A stretch of 64,000 bases of DNA from Nocardioides sp. Root240 (GTDB lineage: Bacteria > Actinomycetota > Actinomycetes > Propionibacteriales > Nocardioidaceae): contig NZ_LMIT01000010.1 of NCBI RefSeq assembly GCF_001428825.1, positions 814,591-878,590 on the forward strand, read 5' to 3'. This document shows, piece by piece, positions 51,597 through 59,543 of the stretch; position 1 is the stretch's first letter; each line of letters begins with the position of its first letter. The position numbers and the translations under genes were made by a program. The notes beneath the pieces were generated by a model that saw only the letters and a list, made by a program, of their open reading frames with translations, did not search any database and had not been told where the DNA came from.

Positions 51597-53180
51597 TCAG
51601 ACCCCGACGTACCCCGTGTCGGCCTTGGCGCCCGTGCGCTTGCGGAGGTAGACCGCGAAGGTCAGCACCAGGCAGGCGACGTAGAACACCGTGAAGATGG
51701 TGAAGGCGCTCTTGGTCGCGTCCAGCGGGGCGGTGACCCACGGGCTGTTGAACGTGATCGGGATCAGGAAGCCGCCGAGCGCACCGACGGCACCGATGAT
51801 GCCGACCGCGGCCGAGGACTTCTTGGTGGCGTCGAGGACGGCGAGCTCGCGCTCGGGGGTGCCCTCGCCGGTCGCCGTGACGGCGTCCTTGCGGAAGATC
51901 GCGGGGATCATCTTGTACGTCGAGCCGTTGCCGATGCCGGTGCAGGCGAAGACGAACAGGAAGATCGCGAGGAAGAACGGGAAGACGTCGGCGTTGGAGT
52001 CGACGGCGGCGCGCACCGCGTCCGGGAACTGGAAGGCCGCCGGGTTCGCCGCGATCTCGGCGAGCTTGGCCTTGTCCGGCGGCGGGGGCAGCTCCTGGAG
52101 CTGGCTCAGCGTGAACAGGATGCCGAGCGTGCCGAGCACCAGTCCGGCGAACGCGCACACGGTGACCCGCGCACCGCCGAAGCGGTCCGCCAGGTAGCCG
52201 CCCAGCGGGCGGGCGACCGAGCCGACAAGTGCGCCGAGGAAGGCGTAGAAGGCGAAGTTGATGCCGATGCCGTGGACGGCCGGGACGGGCTGGCGCCAGA
52301 AGTTGAGCTTGATCAGCAGCGGCATCGCGGCGGAGTAGCCGATGAACGAGCCGAAGGTGCCGATGTAGAGGATGGACATCACCCAGGTGTGCTTGTGCTT
52401 GAGCACGCTGAGCTGCTGCTTGGTGTCCGTCTTGGCGTTGGACAGGTTGTCCATGAAGAAGAACGCCGCCAGCACGGCCACGACCGCGAGCCCGGCGTAC
52501 ACCCAGGCGGCGCGCTCGAGGTGGATGCCACCCTCCGACGCCTTGACCAGGCCGAAGATGCCCGCGCCGCCGACGATCACCGGCAGGAAGAACTGGATGA
52601 TCGCGACACCCAGGTTGCCGCCCGCCGCGTTGAGGCCGAGGGCCGAGCCCTTGAGCCGCGCCGGGTAGAAGAAGTTGATGTTGGCCATCGAGCTGGCGAA
52701 GTTGCCACCGCCGAAGCCGGCCGTCGCGGCGATGACGCAGAACGCCCAGTACGGCGTGTCCGGCTGCGTCACGAAGTACGCGAACGAGAGCGTCGGGATC
52801 AGCAGCAGGCCGGCGCTGACCATGGTCCAGTTCCGGCCGCCGAACTTGCCGACCGCGAGCGTGTAGGGCACCCGGATCAGCGCACCGACGAGGTTCGGGA
52901 TCGCGATCAGGAAGAACAGCTGCTGCGGCGTGAACGTGAAGCCCTGGGCGACCAGGAACGCCGAGGAGACGCTCCAGATCAGCCAGACCGAGAAGCCGAG
53001 GTGCTCGGCGAAGATCGACCAGATCAGGTTGCGCTTGGCGATCGGCGCCCCGGTGGACTCCCAGAACTCGGGGTCCTCCGGTCGCCAGTCGTCGATCCAC
53101 CGGCCGCCGCGGCGGCGGCTCGGCTTCGGTACGGGCGAGGCGGCGACGAGGTCGTCGCTGCTCGGGCTGGTGAGAGTCAT
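51597..53180 (-). CDS. narK: nitrate/nitrite transporter (MFS, NarK family)
   Basis: Protein of 527 residues with about 12 membrane helices. It carries the nitrate-signature-like GGGNFASSMANINFFYP, and later GSFIGYSAAMPLLIK and ATGEGTPERELAVLDATKKS in a loop. The PFFLAIFLFVFACTGIGNGS segment contains the second signature. NarK proteins import nitrate and may export nitrite. It is transcribed toward the nitrate reductase gene from a promoter with the four-unit GTGAG signature. Confidence 0.93.
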   Translation of the reverse strand: MTLTSPSSDDLVAASPVPKPSRRRGGRWIDDWRPEDPEFWESTGAPIAKRNLIWSIFAEHLGFSVWLIWSVSSAFLVAQGFTFTPQQLFFLIAIPNLVGALIRVPYTLAVGKFGGRNWTMVSAGLLLIPTLSFAYFVTQPDTPYWAFCVIAATAGFGGGNFASSMANINFFYPARLKGSALGLNAAGGNLGVAIIQFFLPVIVGGAGIFGLVKASEGGIHLERAAWVYAGLAVVAVLAAFFFMDNLSNAKTDTKQQLSVLKHKHTWVMSILYIGTFGSFIGYSAAMPLLIKLNFWRQPVPAVHGIGINFAFYAFLGALVGSVARPLGGYLADRFGGARVTVCAFAGLVLGTLGILFTLSQLQELPPPPDKAKLAEIAANPAAFQFPDAVRAAVDSNADVFPFFLAIFLFVFACTGIGNGSTYKMIPAIFRKDAVTATGEGTPERELAVLDATKKSSAAVGIIGAVGALGGFLIPITFNSPWVTAPLDATKSAFTIFTVFYVACLVLTFAVYLRKRTGAKADTGYVGV

Positions 53181-53293
53181 GGTGGCTCCTGGCGGCGTGA
53201 CCCGGGACGTTCGTCCACGGGACAGGGGTCGGTTGATGACCCTGATCCTGCGCGCCGCTCGTTTCGGCCCTGCTCGCCGCGAGATTTCGTTGC

Positions 53294-53334
53294 GTCAACT
53301 CGATCTCACGGGCTCACGCACCTCACGGGCTCAC
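53294..53334 (-). promoter_or_regulatory. nitrate-cluster promoter signature C (narK)
   Basis: Plus-strand positions GTCAA 53294, CTCAC 53305, 53313, 53322 and 53330: spacings 11, 8, 9 and 8, the same as signature A. GAAATCTC follows downstream in both A and C. Confidence 0.7.
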
Positions 53335-53369
53335 CTCGGAGCCGGTCTGTGTCGGCCGGTCCGGCCAGG

Positions 53370-53906
53370 TCAGTGAACCCCCGCGATCGCCAGCGCCTGC
53401 TCCCGGTCGATGAAGAAGAACTGCGCCGGCTTCTCCGCGATGCTCGTCCGCAGCTCGACGAGCGGACCACGCTCGGCGCCGAGACGCTCGAGCAGGCCGA
53501 CGGAGGCCGTGTTGCGGGCGTCGGGCTCGAGGACGAGACGCCGGCATCCGGGGACGTGGGCGACGAAGTCCATGCCGGCGGCGATCACCTCGGGGGTCCG
53601 GCCGGCCCGGCGTGGGTCGCCGGCGAGGAGGAGGTGGACGCCGACGTCGCCGGGGCGGCGGTCGTACCACTCGCCGATCTCGTCGACGGCGGGGTCGTAG
53701 GTCTGCAGGAGGCCGACGGGGTCTCCGTCGAGCACGAGCAGGTACGCCGCCAGGTGCTCCTGCTCGTGGATGTACCGGTAGACCGCGGCGACGTCCTCCT
53801 CGCCCAGGTCCGCCATCCCCCAGAAGGCGGCGCGGTCCGCGGTCACCCACGCGGTGAGCAGCGCGGCATCCGCCTCCGGGTCGACGGGGCGCACGGTGAC
53901 GGTCAT
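53370..53906 (-). CDS. GNAT acyltransferase of the siderophore operon
   Basis: Protein of 178 residues. GNAT pattern: VRPVDPEADAALLTAWVTAD at the start, YLLVLDGDPVGLLQTYD, PGDVGVHLLLAGDPRRAGRT at the acyl-CoA-binding region, and RLVLEPDARNTASVGLLERLG. It is visibly related to the GNAT domain fused to the siderophore synthetase (55891-58197), for example in LLxAWVT, AFWxM and ETYDPA/QTYDPA. Such enzymes (DesC, IucB, AlcB) acylate N-hydroxydiamines. Last gene of the operon; ATGA overlap with the acylase gene. Confidence 0.88.
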   Translation of the reverse strand: MTVTVRPVDPEADAALLTAWVTADRAAFWGMADLGEEDVAAVYRYIHEQEHLAAYLLVLDGDPVGLLQTYDPAVDEIGEWYDRRPGDVGVHLLLAGDPRRAGRTPEVIAAGMDFVAHVPGCRRLVLEPDARNTASVGLLERLGAERGPLVELRTSIAEKPAQFFFIDREQALAIAGVH

Positions 53907-55894
53907 GAGTCCTCCAGGGGGATGGTGCCGCCGGCGGCCCATGCCGCCTGCTGGTCGTGGTGGTGCGGCGAGGCGGGGTCGCCCGAGGCGCCGAGCGGGA
54001 CGACCCAGCGCGAGGCGCCGGCGAGGTCCCAGACGAAGCGGGCGACCGGGCCGTGGACGCAGGCGCCGGCGCCGCCGAGGGCGCGGGTCGCGAGGACGCA
54101 GTCGTCGTCGCCGGCGACCGCGATCAGCGGCGCACCCTCGCCGGCGGGTGCAGCAAGGCCGAACTGCTGGTGCGGCGTCAGGGGTACGGCGAGGTGCGCG
54201 CTCCCCCATGCCCCCGCCCCCGGTACGGCGGCCACCTCCTCGAGCGCGTCGGCGACGGCCTGCAACGGGTCGACCCCGAACGGCTTCGTCGCGCGCAGCA
54301 GGGCCGGCAGGGCCAGCCGCAGCCGCCCGCGCAGGTCGAACCACGGTGCGTACAGCTCGCCGTGGGGCGTCGCGTCCACCCCCGCGAGGGCCGGCGCGGC
54401 AGCGAAGGACTCGACCACCGCCGCCCGGACTGCCGCGAACAGGGAGGCCTCCACGCTGGAGGTCGTCATCCGGCGGTCCCAGGCCAGCAGCCGGTCCCGC
54501 AACGCGCTGGCGGGGGCGGACAGGTCGAGCAGGCCGGCGGCCAGGTCCAGCAGCGACTCCCCCGCCACCTGGCGGTCGTCGGCCAGCGCGTCGGCGAGCG
54601 TCTCCGGCGTGAGGGGTCCCGAGGCCGCGAGCTCCGCGACCACCTCGGCCAGCCGCCGTGCCCGGTGGGGCGGCGCGAAGTCGTCGCCGATCCGGGCGAA
54701 CTCCTCGGTGGCGCGGTCGTTGGCGGTCACCAGCACCTCGCCGGTACGACGCGGCAGGTCCTCGACCCACCCCGTCCAGCGCCCGTCCCCGGCCGACCGC
54801 ACGGGCACCCGGCCGACGACCCGGTGCTCCACGGCACCGCCGGCGTCGGCGACGAGCAGGTTGTCGACCGGACCGACCCAGTGCCCGAAGGCGGACGCGA
54901 CGTCGGCGGCCGACCGCGACCGGAGCAGCGGCAGCAGGGTGTCGAACCCGAGATTCCCCAGCACGTACGAGGGATTGCGCAGGCTGAAGGTCGCCGCGTC
55001 GCCCGGGCCGCCGACCACGACCGGTCCGCGCTCGGTGACCAGCACCTCCAGGGGCACGGCGTCGTACGCATCGGCGCCGGTGCGGACCCGCACCACCTCG
55101 ACCCGCCGGGCGACGGGCTCCCAGCCCCGCCCGGACCCGGGGGCACCGCGCGCGATGACCGCACCCCGGTGGCGGACCAGCTCCTCGACGTACACGTCCT
55201 CGTCGTCGGCGACGGCGTTCGTGACGCCCCACGCGACCGCGCCGGCGTGGCCGAAGTGCTGGACGCCGGGGACGCCGACGAAGGTGAGTCCGGCGACGTC
55301 GAAGGGATCGTCGGGGTCGGTGCACGTGAGCCGGACCTGGGCGTAGCAGCCGGGCGCCTCGATCACGCGGTGCGGGTCGCCGGCGACGATCGGCAGTCCA
55401 CCGGCCGTCAGCGACCCGGCCACGGCGACGGCGTTGCTGCCGCCGGGCAGGCCCTCACTGCGGAGCAGGGCCAGCGCCTCCGGAGCATCGGCTCCGAGCA
55501 CCGTGCCGACGTGGTGCTGCCACAGCTTGCTCGGGAAGCGCGAGAACAGCAGGTGCTGCACGGCGAACACGGCCAGCGGGGTCCAGCGGTGCCAGGCTCG
55601 TTCGAGCACGTCGTTGATCCCGTCGACGTACGCATCCACGAAGTCGCGGCTCTCCGGGGCCAGCGCCGCGTACGCCCGGCGCGCGACGTCGACGAGCAGC
55701 GCACGCCGGGCGAGGACGTCCCACTCCAGCGCGGACGGGCCGAACAGCTCCGCACACGTCCCCTCGGTACGACGGCGCTCCACCTCCAGCTGCCAGGCCC
55801 GGTCCTGCGCCGTCGCGCGTCCCTGCTCGCGAGCGACCTCCAGGACCGTGGCCCCGGTGACGTGCGGGATGCCCCACGCATCCCGGGTGATCAC
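53903..55894 (-). CDS. penicillin acylase family hydrolase in the siderophore operon
   Basis: Protein of 663 residues of the Ntn-hydrolase penicillin acylase family. The N-terminus (ITRDAWGIPHVTGATVLEVA) is typical of the alpha chain. The nucleophile serine is in LPGGSNAVAVAGS near residue 155, where self-cleavage would give the beta chain, followed by AGDPHRVIEAPGCYAQVRL. Unlike most family members it has no signal peptide, so it acts in the cytoplasm. GTGA overlap with the synthetase gene and ATGA overlap with the GNAT gene place it firmly in the operon. PvdQ, a periplasmic relative, removes an acyl chain in pyoverdine maturation; an analogous trimming step is inferred here. Confidence 0.88.
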   Translation of the reverse strand: MITRDAWGIPHVTGATVLEVAREQGRATAQDRAWQLEVERRRTEGTCAELFGPSALEWDVLARRALLVDVARRAYAALAPESRDFVDAYVDGINDVLERAWHRWTPLAVFAVQHLLFSRFPSKLWQHHVGTVLGADAPEALALLRSEGLPGGSNAVAVAGSLTAGGLPIVAGDPHRVIEAPGCYAQVRLTCTDPDDPFDVAGLTFVGVPGVQHFGHAGAVAWGVTNAVADDEDVYVEELVRHRGAVIARGAPGSGRGWEPVARRVEVVRVRTGADAYDAVPLEVLVTERGPVVVGGPGDAATFSLRNPSYVLGNLGFDTLLPLLRSRSAADVASAFGHWVGPVDNLLVADAGGAVEHRVVGRVPVRSAGDGRWTGWVEDLPRRTGEVLVTANDRATEEFARIGDDFAPPHRARRLAEVVAELAASGPLTPETLADALADDRQVAGESLLDLAAGLLDLSAPASALRDRLLAWDRRMTTSSVEASLFAAVRAAVVESFAAAPALAGVDATPHGELYAPWFDLRGRLRLALPALLRATKPFGVDPLQAVADALEEVAAVPGAGAWGSAHLAVPLTPHQQFGLAAPAGEGAPLIAVAGDDDCVLATRALGGAGACVHGPVARFVWDLAGASRWVVPLGASGDPASPHHHDQQAAWAAGGTIPLEDS

Positions 55895-58197
55895 GGCGCC
55901 ACGGGAGGGGTCGCGACAGGATTGGCCAGCGTCCCGGCGAAGATCAGCGACTCCGCCTGGTCGGCGATGTCGACCATCTGCAGGGTGTTGCGCAGCTGGA
56001 GCCGGTTGAGGCAGCTGTGCCGGAACCGCTCGCGCAGCAGGTCGTAGCGACCCGCGGCGTCGGCGAGCTCGGGGTGGTCGGCGGCGTGCTCCTCGATGGT
56101 CGCGCGCGCGATCGCCCAGAACTCGTCCTCGGGCAGGATCCCGTCCTCGTCGAGGATCGCCGCGACGAAGCGCAGCACCCCGTCGAACACGTCCGTGTGC
56201 ACGGCGAGCGCCTTCACGTCGTCGGGGAAGGAGCCGCGGATCCGCTCCACCTCGGGGGGCAGCGGAAAGTCCCCCATGAGCGCGACCTCCTCGCCGATGT
56301 CCTTCATGAACGCACCGACCGGGACGTGGTCGCGCAACCGCAGCAGCAGGTTCTCGCCGTGCGGCATGAACGCGAGGTCGTAGGCGTGGAGGCAGTGCAC
56401 GAGGGGACGCAGGTAGGCCCGCAGGTACGCCCGGACCCACGTCGCGGCGTCGACCGGGGACGCCTTGATCCACGCGGTGACCAGCGCGTCACCGTCGGCG
56501 TCGCGGTGCAGCAGCGCGGCCATCGTGGTCAGCTGCTCGCCCACAGGCGTCCGCGGGAGCGGGCTCTCGCGCCACAGCGCCGCGATCATCTTCCGGTACG
56601 GCGACGTGCCGGCCAGGCGGTGGAAGGCGTCGCCGGTGTAGCCGATCGCCGCCAGCTCGCGCAGCACCTCGAAGCCGCACGCCTGCAGCTCCTCGTCGGC
56701 GTGCACGACCGAGGCGACCCAGTCGTTGATCGCCGGCGTCGCCTCCATGTACCTCGGCGAGAGTCCCCGCACGAAGCCCATGTTCTGGATCGCCAGCGCC
56801 GTCTTGACGTAGTGCCGATCCGGACGGCTCGCGTTGAAGAAGGTGCGGATCGACTGCTGCGGCCGGTGGTCGTCCTCGCCCTCACCGAGGTGGACGAGGT
56901 CGCGGCGCGCGACGTCGGGCGCGAACGTGATCGCCAGCTTGTTGGTCCACTGCCACGGGTGCACCGGCAGGAACAGGTAGTCCTCGGCCGCCAGGCCCAG
57001 CGCTGCGAGCCGGCGGTGGAAGCGGTCGCGGACGGGCGCCGCCAGCTCGGCGTCGTACAGGGACTGCTCGGACTCGCCCTCCCCCAGCGACAGGTGGGTG
57101 AGCGAACGCCGGGCGGCGACCCAGTGCAGGCGCACCGGGCGCCCGGCCTCCGGGGCGTACGCCGTGTAGTCGTCGATCCCGAACCCGATGCGGCCGTTGT
57201 TGGCGACGAACGCCGGGTGTCCCTCGGTCATCGCGGACTCGATGTCCTGGTAGCTCGCGTCGACCAGCTGCGCGACCGGGACCGCCCGGTGGCACAGCTT
57301 CCACGCCGTGGAGGCAAGGGTGGAGGCGATCTCCTCCAGATAGGTCGGCAGCAGCTGGTCCGGGATCCCGAGGACGGGCGCCAGCTCGGCGACCAGCTCC
57401 TGCGCGTCGGGCTCGGCCGGCTCGACGCCGACCGTCCGGGTCACCGACGCGGCGTCGACGACCCAGTGCTCGAGCTTCTTCACCCGCGCCGCGAAGGTGT
57501 AGGTCGACCCCTCCGTGTCCACCCGCCAGAGGTCCTCGCCGGGCACGCGTACCGGCGCGATCAGCCGCTCGTGGCTGAACTCCCCGAGTGCCTTGGCCAC
57601 CAGGTGCCGCTGCGCCCGCGCGAGGTGCTCCGGCGTCAGGTGCTCCGGCGTCAGGTGCTCCGGGGCGTGCCAGTCCTCGCGCGGGCAGACCGACAGCATC
57701 CCGGTCTTGCCGGGCAGCGGGACCTCGCGCAGCTCGGTGAAGCCGGCGGCGAGGTTCTTGGCGCGGATGGCGTGGTTGCGGACGTCCGGCTCGACCACGA
57801 CGCGACCCACGCGCGGGTCGGCGAAGCAGAAGGCCATCACCGCGTCGAGGACCGCCGTGGTCAGTCCGGGGACGGGCGGGCCCTCGGGAGGAGCGACCAG
57901 TACGTGCATGCCGAGGTCGCCGGGCTGCAGCTCGGGCAGGTCGGCGAGCCCCTCGGCGTACGCCGGGTCGTACGTCTCGACCAGGAAGGTCGGCCGACCG
58001 TCGACCCGGCCGAGGAAGGCGTCGTGGTGCAGGTGCGCGGCGATGCCGGCGTACTCGGTGCGGACGTCGTCGAGCAAGGCCCCCTGCATCATCCAGAACG
58101 CCGAGCGCGGGTGGGTGACCCAGGCATGGAGGAGCTCCAGGTCGCGGTCCAGGTCGAGCGGCTCGATGGTGATCCGGCCGGCGAGCGAGGTGGTCAT
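55891..58197 (-). CDS. desD: fused GNAT acyltransferase and IucA/IucC-type siderophore synthetase (DesC-DesD fusion)
   Basis: Protein of 768 residues. Residues 1-180 form a GNAT domain (LHAWVTHPRSAFWMMQGALL; ETYDPAYAEGLADLPELQPG; VVVEPDVRNHAIRAKNLAAG). A linker with three copies of TPEHL leads into an IucA/IucC synthetase from about residue 195, with VNNGRIGFGIDDY-like, LFLPVHPWQW, TFFNASRPDRHYVKTALAIQ and MPHGENLLLRLRDHV motifs. The synthetase joins acylated N-hydroxydiamines with ATP into a linear or cyclic hydroxamate. In desferrioxamine pathways DesC and DesD are separate, so this is a fusion of consecutive steps. Both ends overlap neighbouring genes. Confidence 0.9.
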   Translation of the reverse strand: MTTSLAGRITIEPLDLDRDLELLHAWVTHPRSAFWMMQGALLDDVRTEYAGIAAHLHHDAFLGRVDGRPTFLVETYDPAYAEGLADLPELQPGDLGMHVLVAPPEGPPVPGLTTAVLDAVMAFCFADPRVGRVVVEPDVRNHAIRAKNLAAGFTELREVPLPGKTGMLSVCPREDWHAPEHLTPEHLTPEHLARAQRHLVAKALGEFSHERLIAPVRVPGEDLWRVDTEGSTYTFAARVKKLEHWVVDAASVTRTVGVEPAEPDAQELVAELAPVLGIPDQLLPTYLEEIASTLASTAWKLCHRAVPVAQLVDASYQDIESAMTEGHPAFVANNGRIGFGIDDYTAYAPEAGRPVRLHWVAARRSLTHLSLGEGESEQSLYDAELAAPVRDRFHRRLAALGLAAEDYLFLPVHPWQWTNKLAITFAPDVARRDLVHLGEGEDDHRPQQSIRTFFNASRPDRHYVKTALAIQNMGFVRGLSPRYMEATPAINDWVASVVHADEELQACGFEVLRELAAIGYTGDAFHRLAGTSPYRKMIAALWRESPLPRTPVGEQLTTMAALLHRDADGDALVTAWIKASPVDAATWVRAYLRAYLRPLVHCLHAYDLAFMPHGENLLLRLRDHVPVGAFMKDIGEEVALMGDFPLPPEVERIRGSFPDDVKALAVHTDVFDGVLRFVAAILDEDGILPEDEFWAIARATIEEHAADHPELADAAGRYDLLRERFRHSCLNRLQLRNTLQMVDIADQAESLIFAGTLANPVATPPVAP
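57632..57664. repeat. 15-bp tandem repeat in the interdomain linker
   Basis: GTGCTCCGGCGTCAG occurs about 2.5-3 times and encodes TPEHL repeats between the acyltransferase and synthetase domains. Confidence 0.7.
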
Positions 58198-59543
58198 TCA
58201 AAGATCTCCTCGGTGGTTGAGGTGCGAGCGCCAGCGAGCCTCGAAACCCGGAACTGGTCGGGCACCCCGAAGGTCTGCACGGCGATCCGCTTCTCGACCG
58301 GGTACACCTCGCGGCCGAGCATCGCCGCGATGATCACCGAATTGCGGTAGGCGCCCATGCCGAGGTCCGGCGCGAGCAGGGAGTGGGTGTGCTCCTCGGC
58401 GTTCTGCACGAACACCTCGCCGCCGGCCACGTCGACGGAGTAGTCGTCCGCGACGTCGTACCGGCCGCGGGGGTCGCGGCGGATCCGGTCCTCGATCCCG
58501 GCGAGGAAGCCGGGCGTGGTCGGTCCGTAGCCGGTCGCCAGCACCAGGCCGCCGGTGCGCACGGAGAACGCCTCACCGGTCTCGGTGTGCAGCAGGTCGA
58601 GCTCCGCACCGCTGCGGCCGAGCGAGCGCGCGTCGCGGACCTCGGTGTGCGTCATCAGCGTGGTGCGCGGTCCGTCGCCGGTGACCCGCTGCTGGTAGTG
58701 CAGGTCGAAGATCGCGTCGATGACGTCGCCGCTGATCCCCTTGAACAGGTGGCGCTGGTCGCGGGCCAGCCGGTCGCGGGTCTCCATCGGCAGCGCGCGG
58801 TGGTAGGCGCCGTACTCCGGCGACGTCATCTCGAGCGTCAGCTTGGTGTACTCCATCGGGAAGAAGCGCGGGCTGCGCGTCAACCAGACCAGCTCGTAGC
58901 CGTGCTCGGGCGCCGCCGCCAGGAGGTCGAGGTAGATCTCGGCCGCGCTCTGGCCGCTGCCGACGATGGTGATCCGCTCCTGCTGCTGCAGCTCCTCGCG
59001 GTGCGCGAGGTAGTCGGCCGAGTGCATGACACCGGGCGCTCCCAGGAGCGGACGCAGCGCAGTGGGGACACGTGGCGACGTCCCGATGCCCAGGACCAGC
59101 CGGCGGGCGCGGAGTTCCTCACCCGTCGCCGTCCGGACCAGGTACGCCGACCCGTCGTGCTCCACGTCGGTGACCCGCTGCCCGAAGCGCACCGACGGCA
59201 GGCTCTCGGCGGCCCAGCGGCAGTAGTCGTCGTACTCCCTGCGCAGCGGGTAGAAGCTCTCCCGGATGTAGAAGGGGTAGAGGTTGCCGCTCTGCTTGAG
59301 GTAGCTGAGGAACGACCAGCGCGACGTCGGGTCGGCCATCGTGACCAGGTCCGCGAGGAAGGGCACCTGCAGCGTCGCGTCGTCGAGCAGCATGCCGGGG
59401 TGCCAGTCGAAGCCGTCGCGGGCCTCGAGGAAGACGCCGTCGAGCCCCGGCGACTCGTGGGTGCCGCGCAGCGGGTCGGTCAAGCAGGCGAGGCCGAGGT
59501 TGAAGGGGCCGAGCCCGATGGCCACGAAGTCGTGGACGGTCAC
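58194..59543 (-). CDS. desB: lysine/ornithine N-monooxygenase
   Basis: Protein of 449 residues from GTG 59543. FAD motif FVAIGLGPFNLGLACL (about 6-21), substrate-binding region DFDWHPGMLLDDATLQVPF-like, NADPH motif ITIVGSGQSAAEIYLD (about 200-215) and ATGY motif LVLATGYGPTTP. It hydroxylates the terminal amine of the diamine made by the decarboxylase, probably cadaverine. Odd feature: the last residues, RVSRLAGARTSTTEEIFE, are encoded by a dispersed intergenic repeat (58215-58248), so the repeat has replaced or extended the natural C-terminus. Confidence 0.9.
   Translation of the reverse strand: MTVHDFVAIGLGPFNLGLACLTDPLRGTHESPGLDGVFLEARDGFDWHPGMLLDDATLQVPFLADLVTMADPTSRWSFLSYLKQSGNLYPFYIRESFYPLRREYDDYCRWAAESLPSVRFGQRVTDVEHDGSAYLVRTATGEELRARRLVLGIGTSPRVPTALRPLLGAPGVMHSADYLAHREELQQQERITIVGSGQSAAEIYLDLLAAAPEHGYELVWLTRSPRFFPMEYTKLTLEMTSPEYGAYHRALPMETRDRLARDQRHLFKGISGDVIDAIFDLHYQQRVTGDGPRTTLMTHTEVRDARSLGRSGAELDLLHTETGEAFSVRTGGLVLATGYGPTTPGFLAGIEDRIRRDPRGRYDVADDYSVDVAGGEVFVQNAEEHTHSLLAPDLGMGAYRNSVIIAAMLGREVYPVEKRIAVQTFGVPDQFRVSRLAGARTSTTEEIFE
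58215..58248. repeat. dispersed repeat, copy 2, coding for the C-terminus of the hydroxylase
   Basis: Begins GGTTGAGGTGCGAGCG and ends CAGCGAGCCTCGAAACC. It differs from copy 1 (51556-51588) by one extra C in the centre and an A for G near the end. It lies wholly inside the last codons of the minus-strand hydroxylase gene. Confidence 0.75.

Noticed and set aside
55895..56473. Upstream extension of the penicillin acylase
   Set aside because: It overlaps the synthetase gene in another frame. The GTGA junction and the family N-terminus support the start at 55894.
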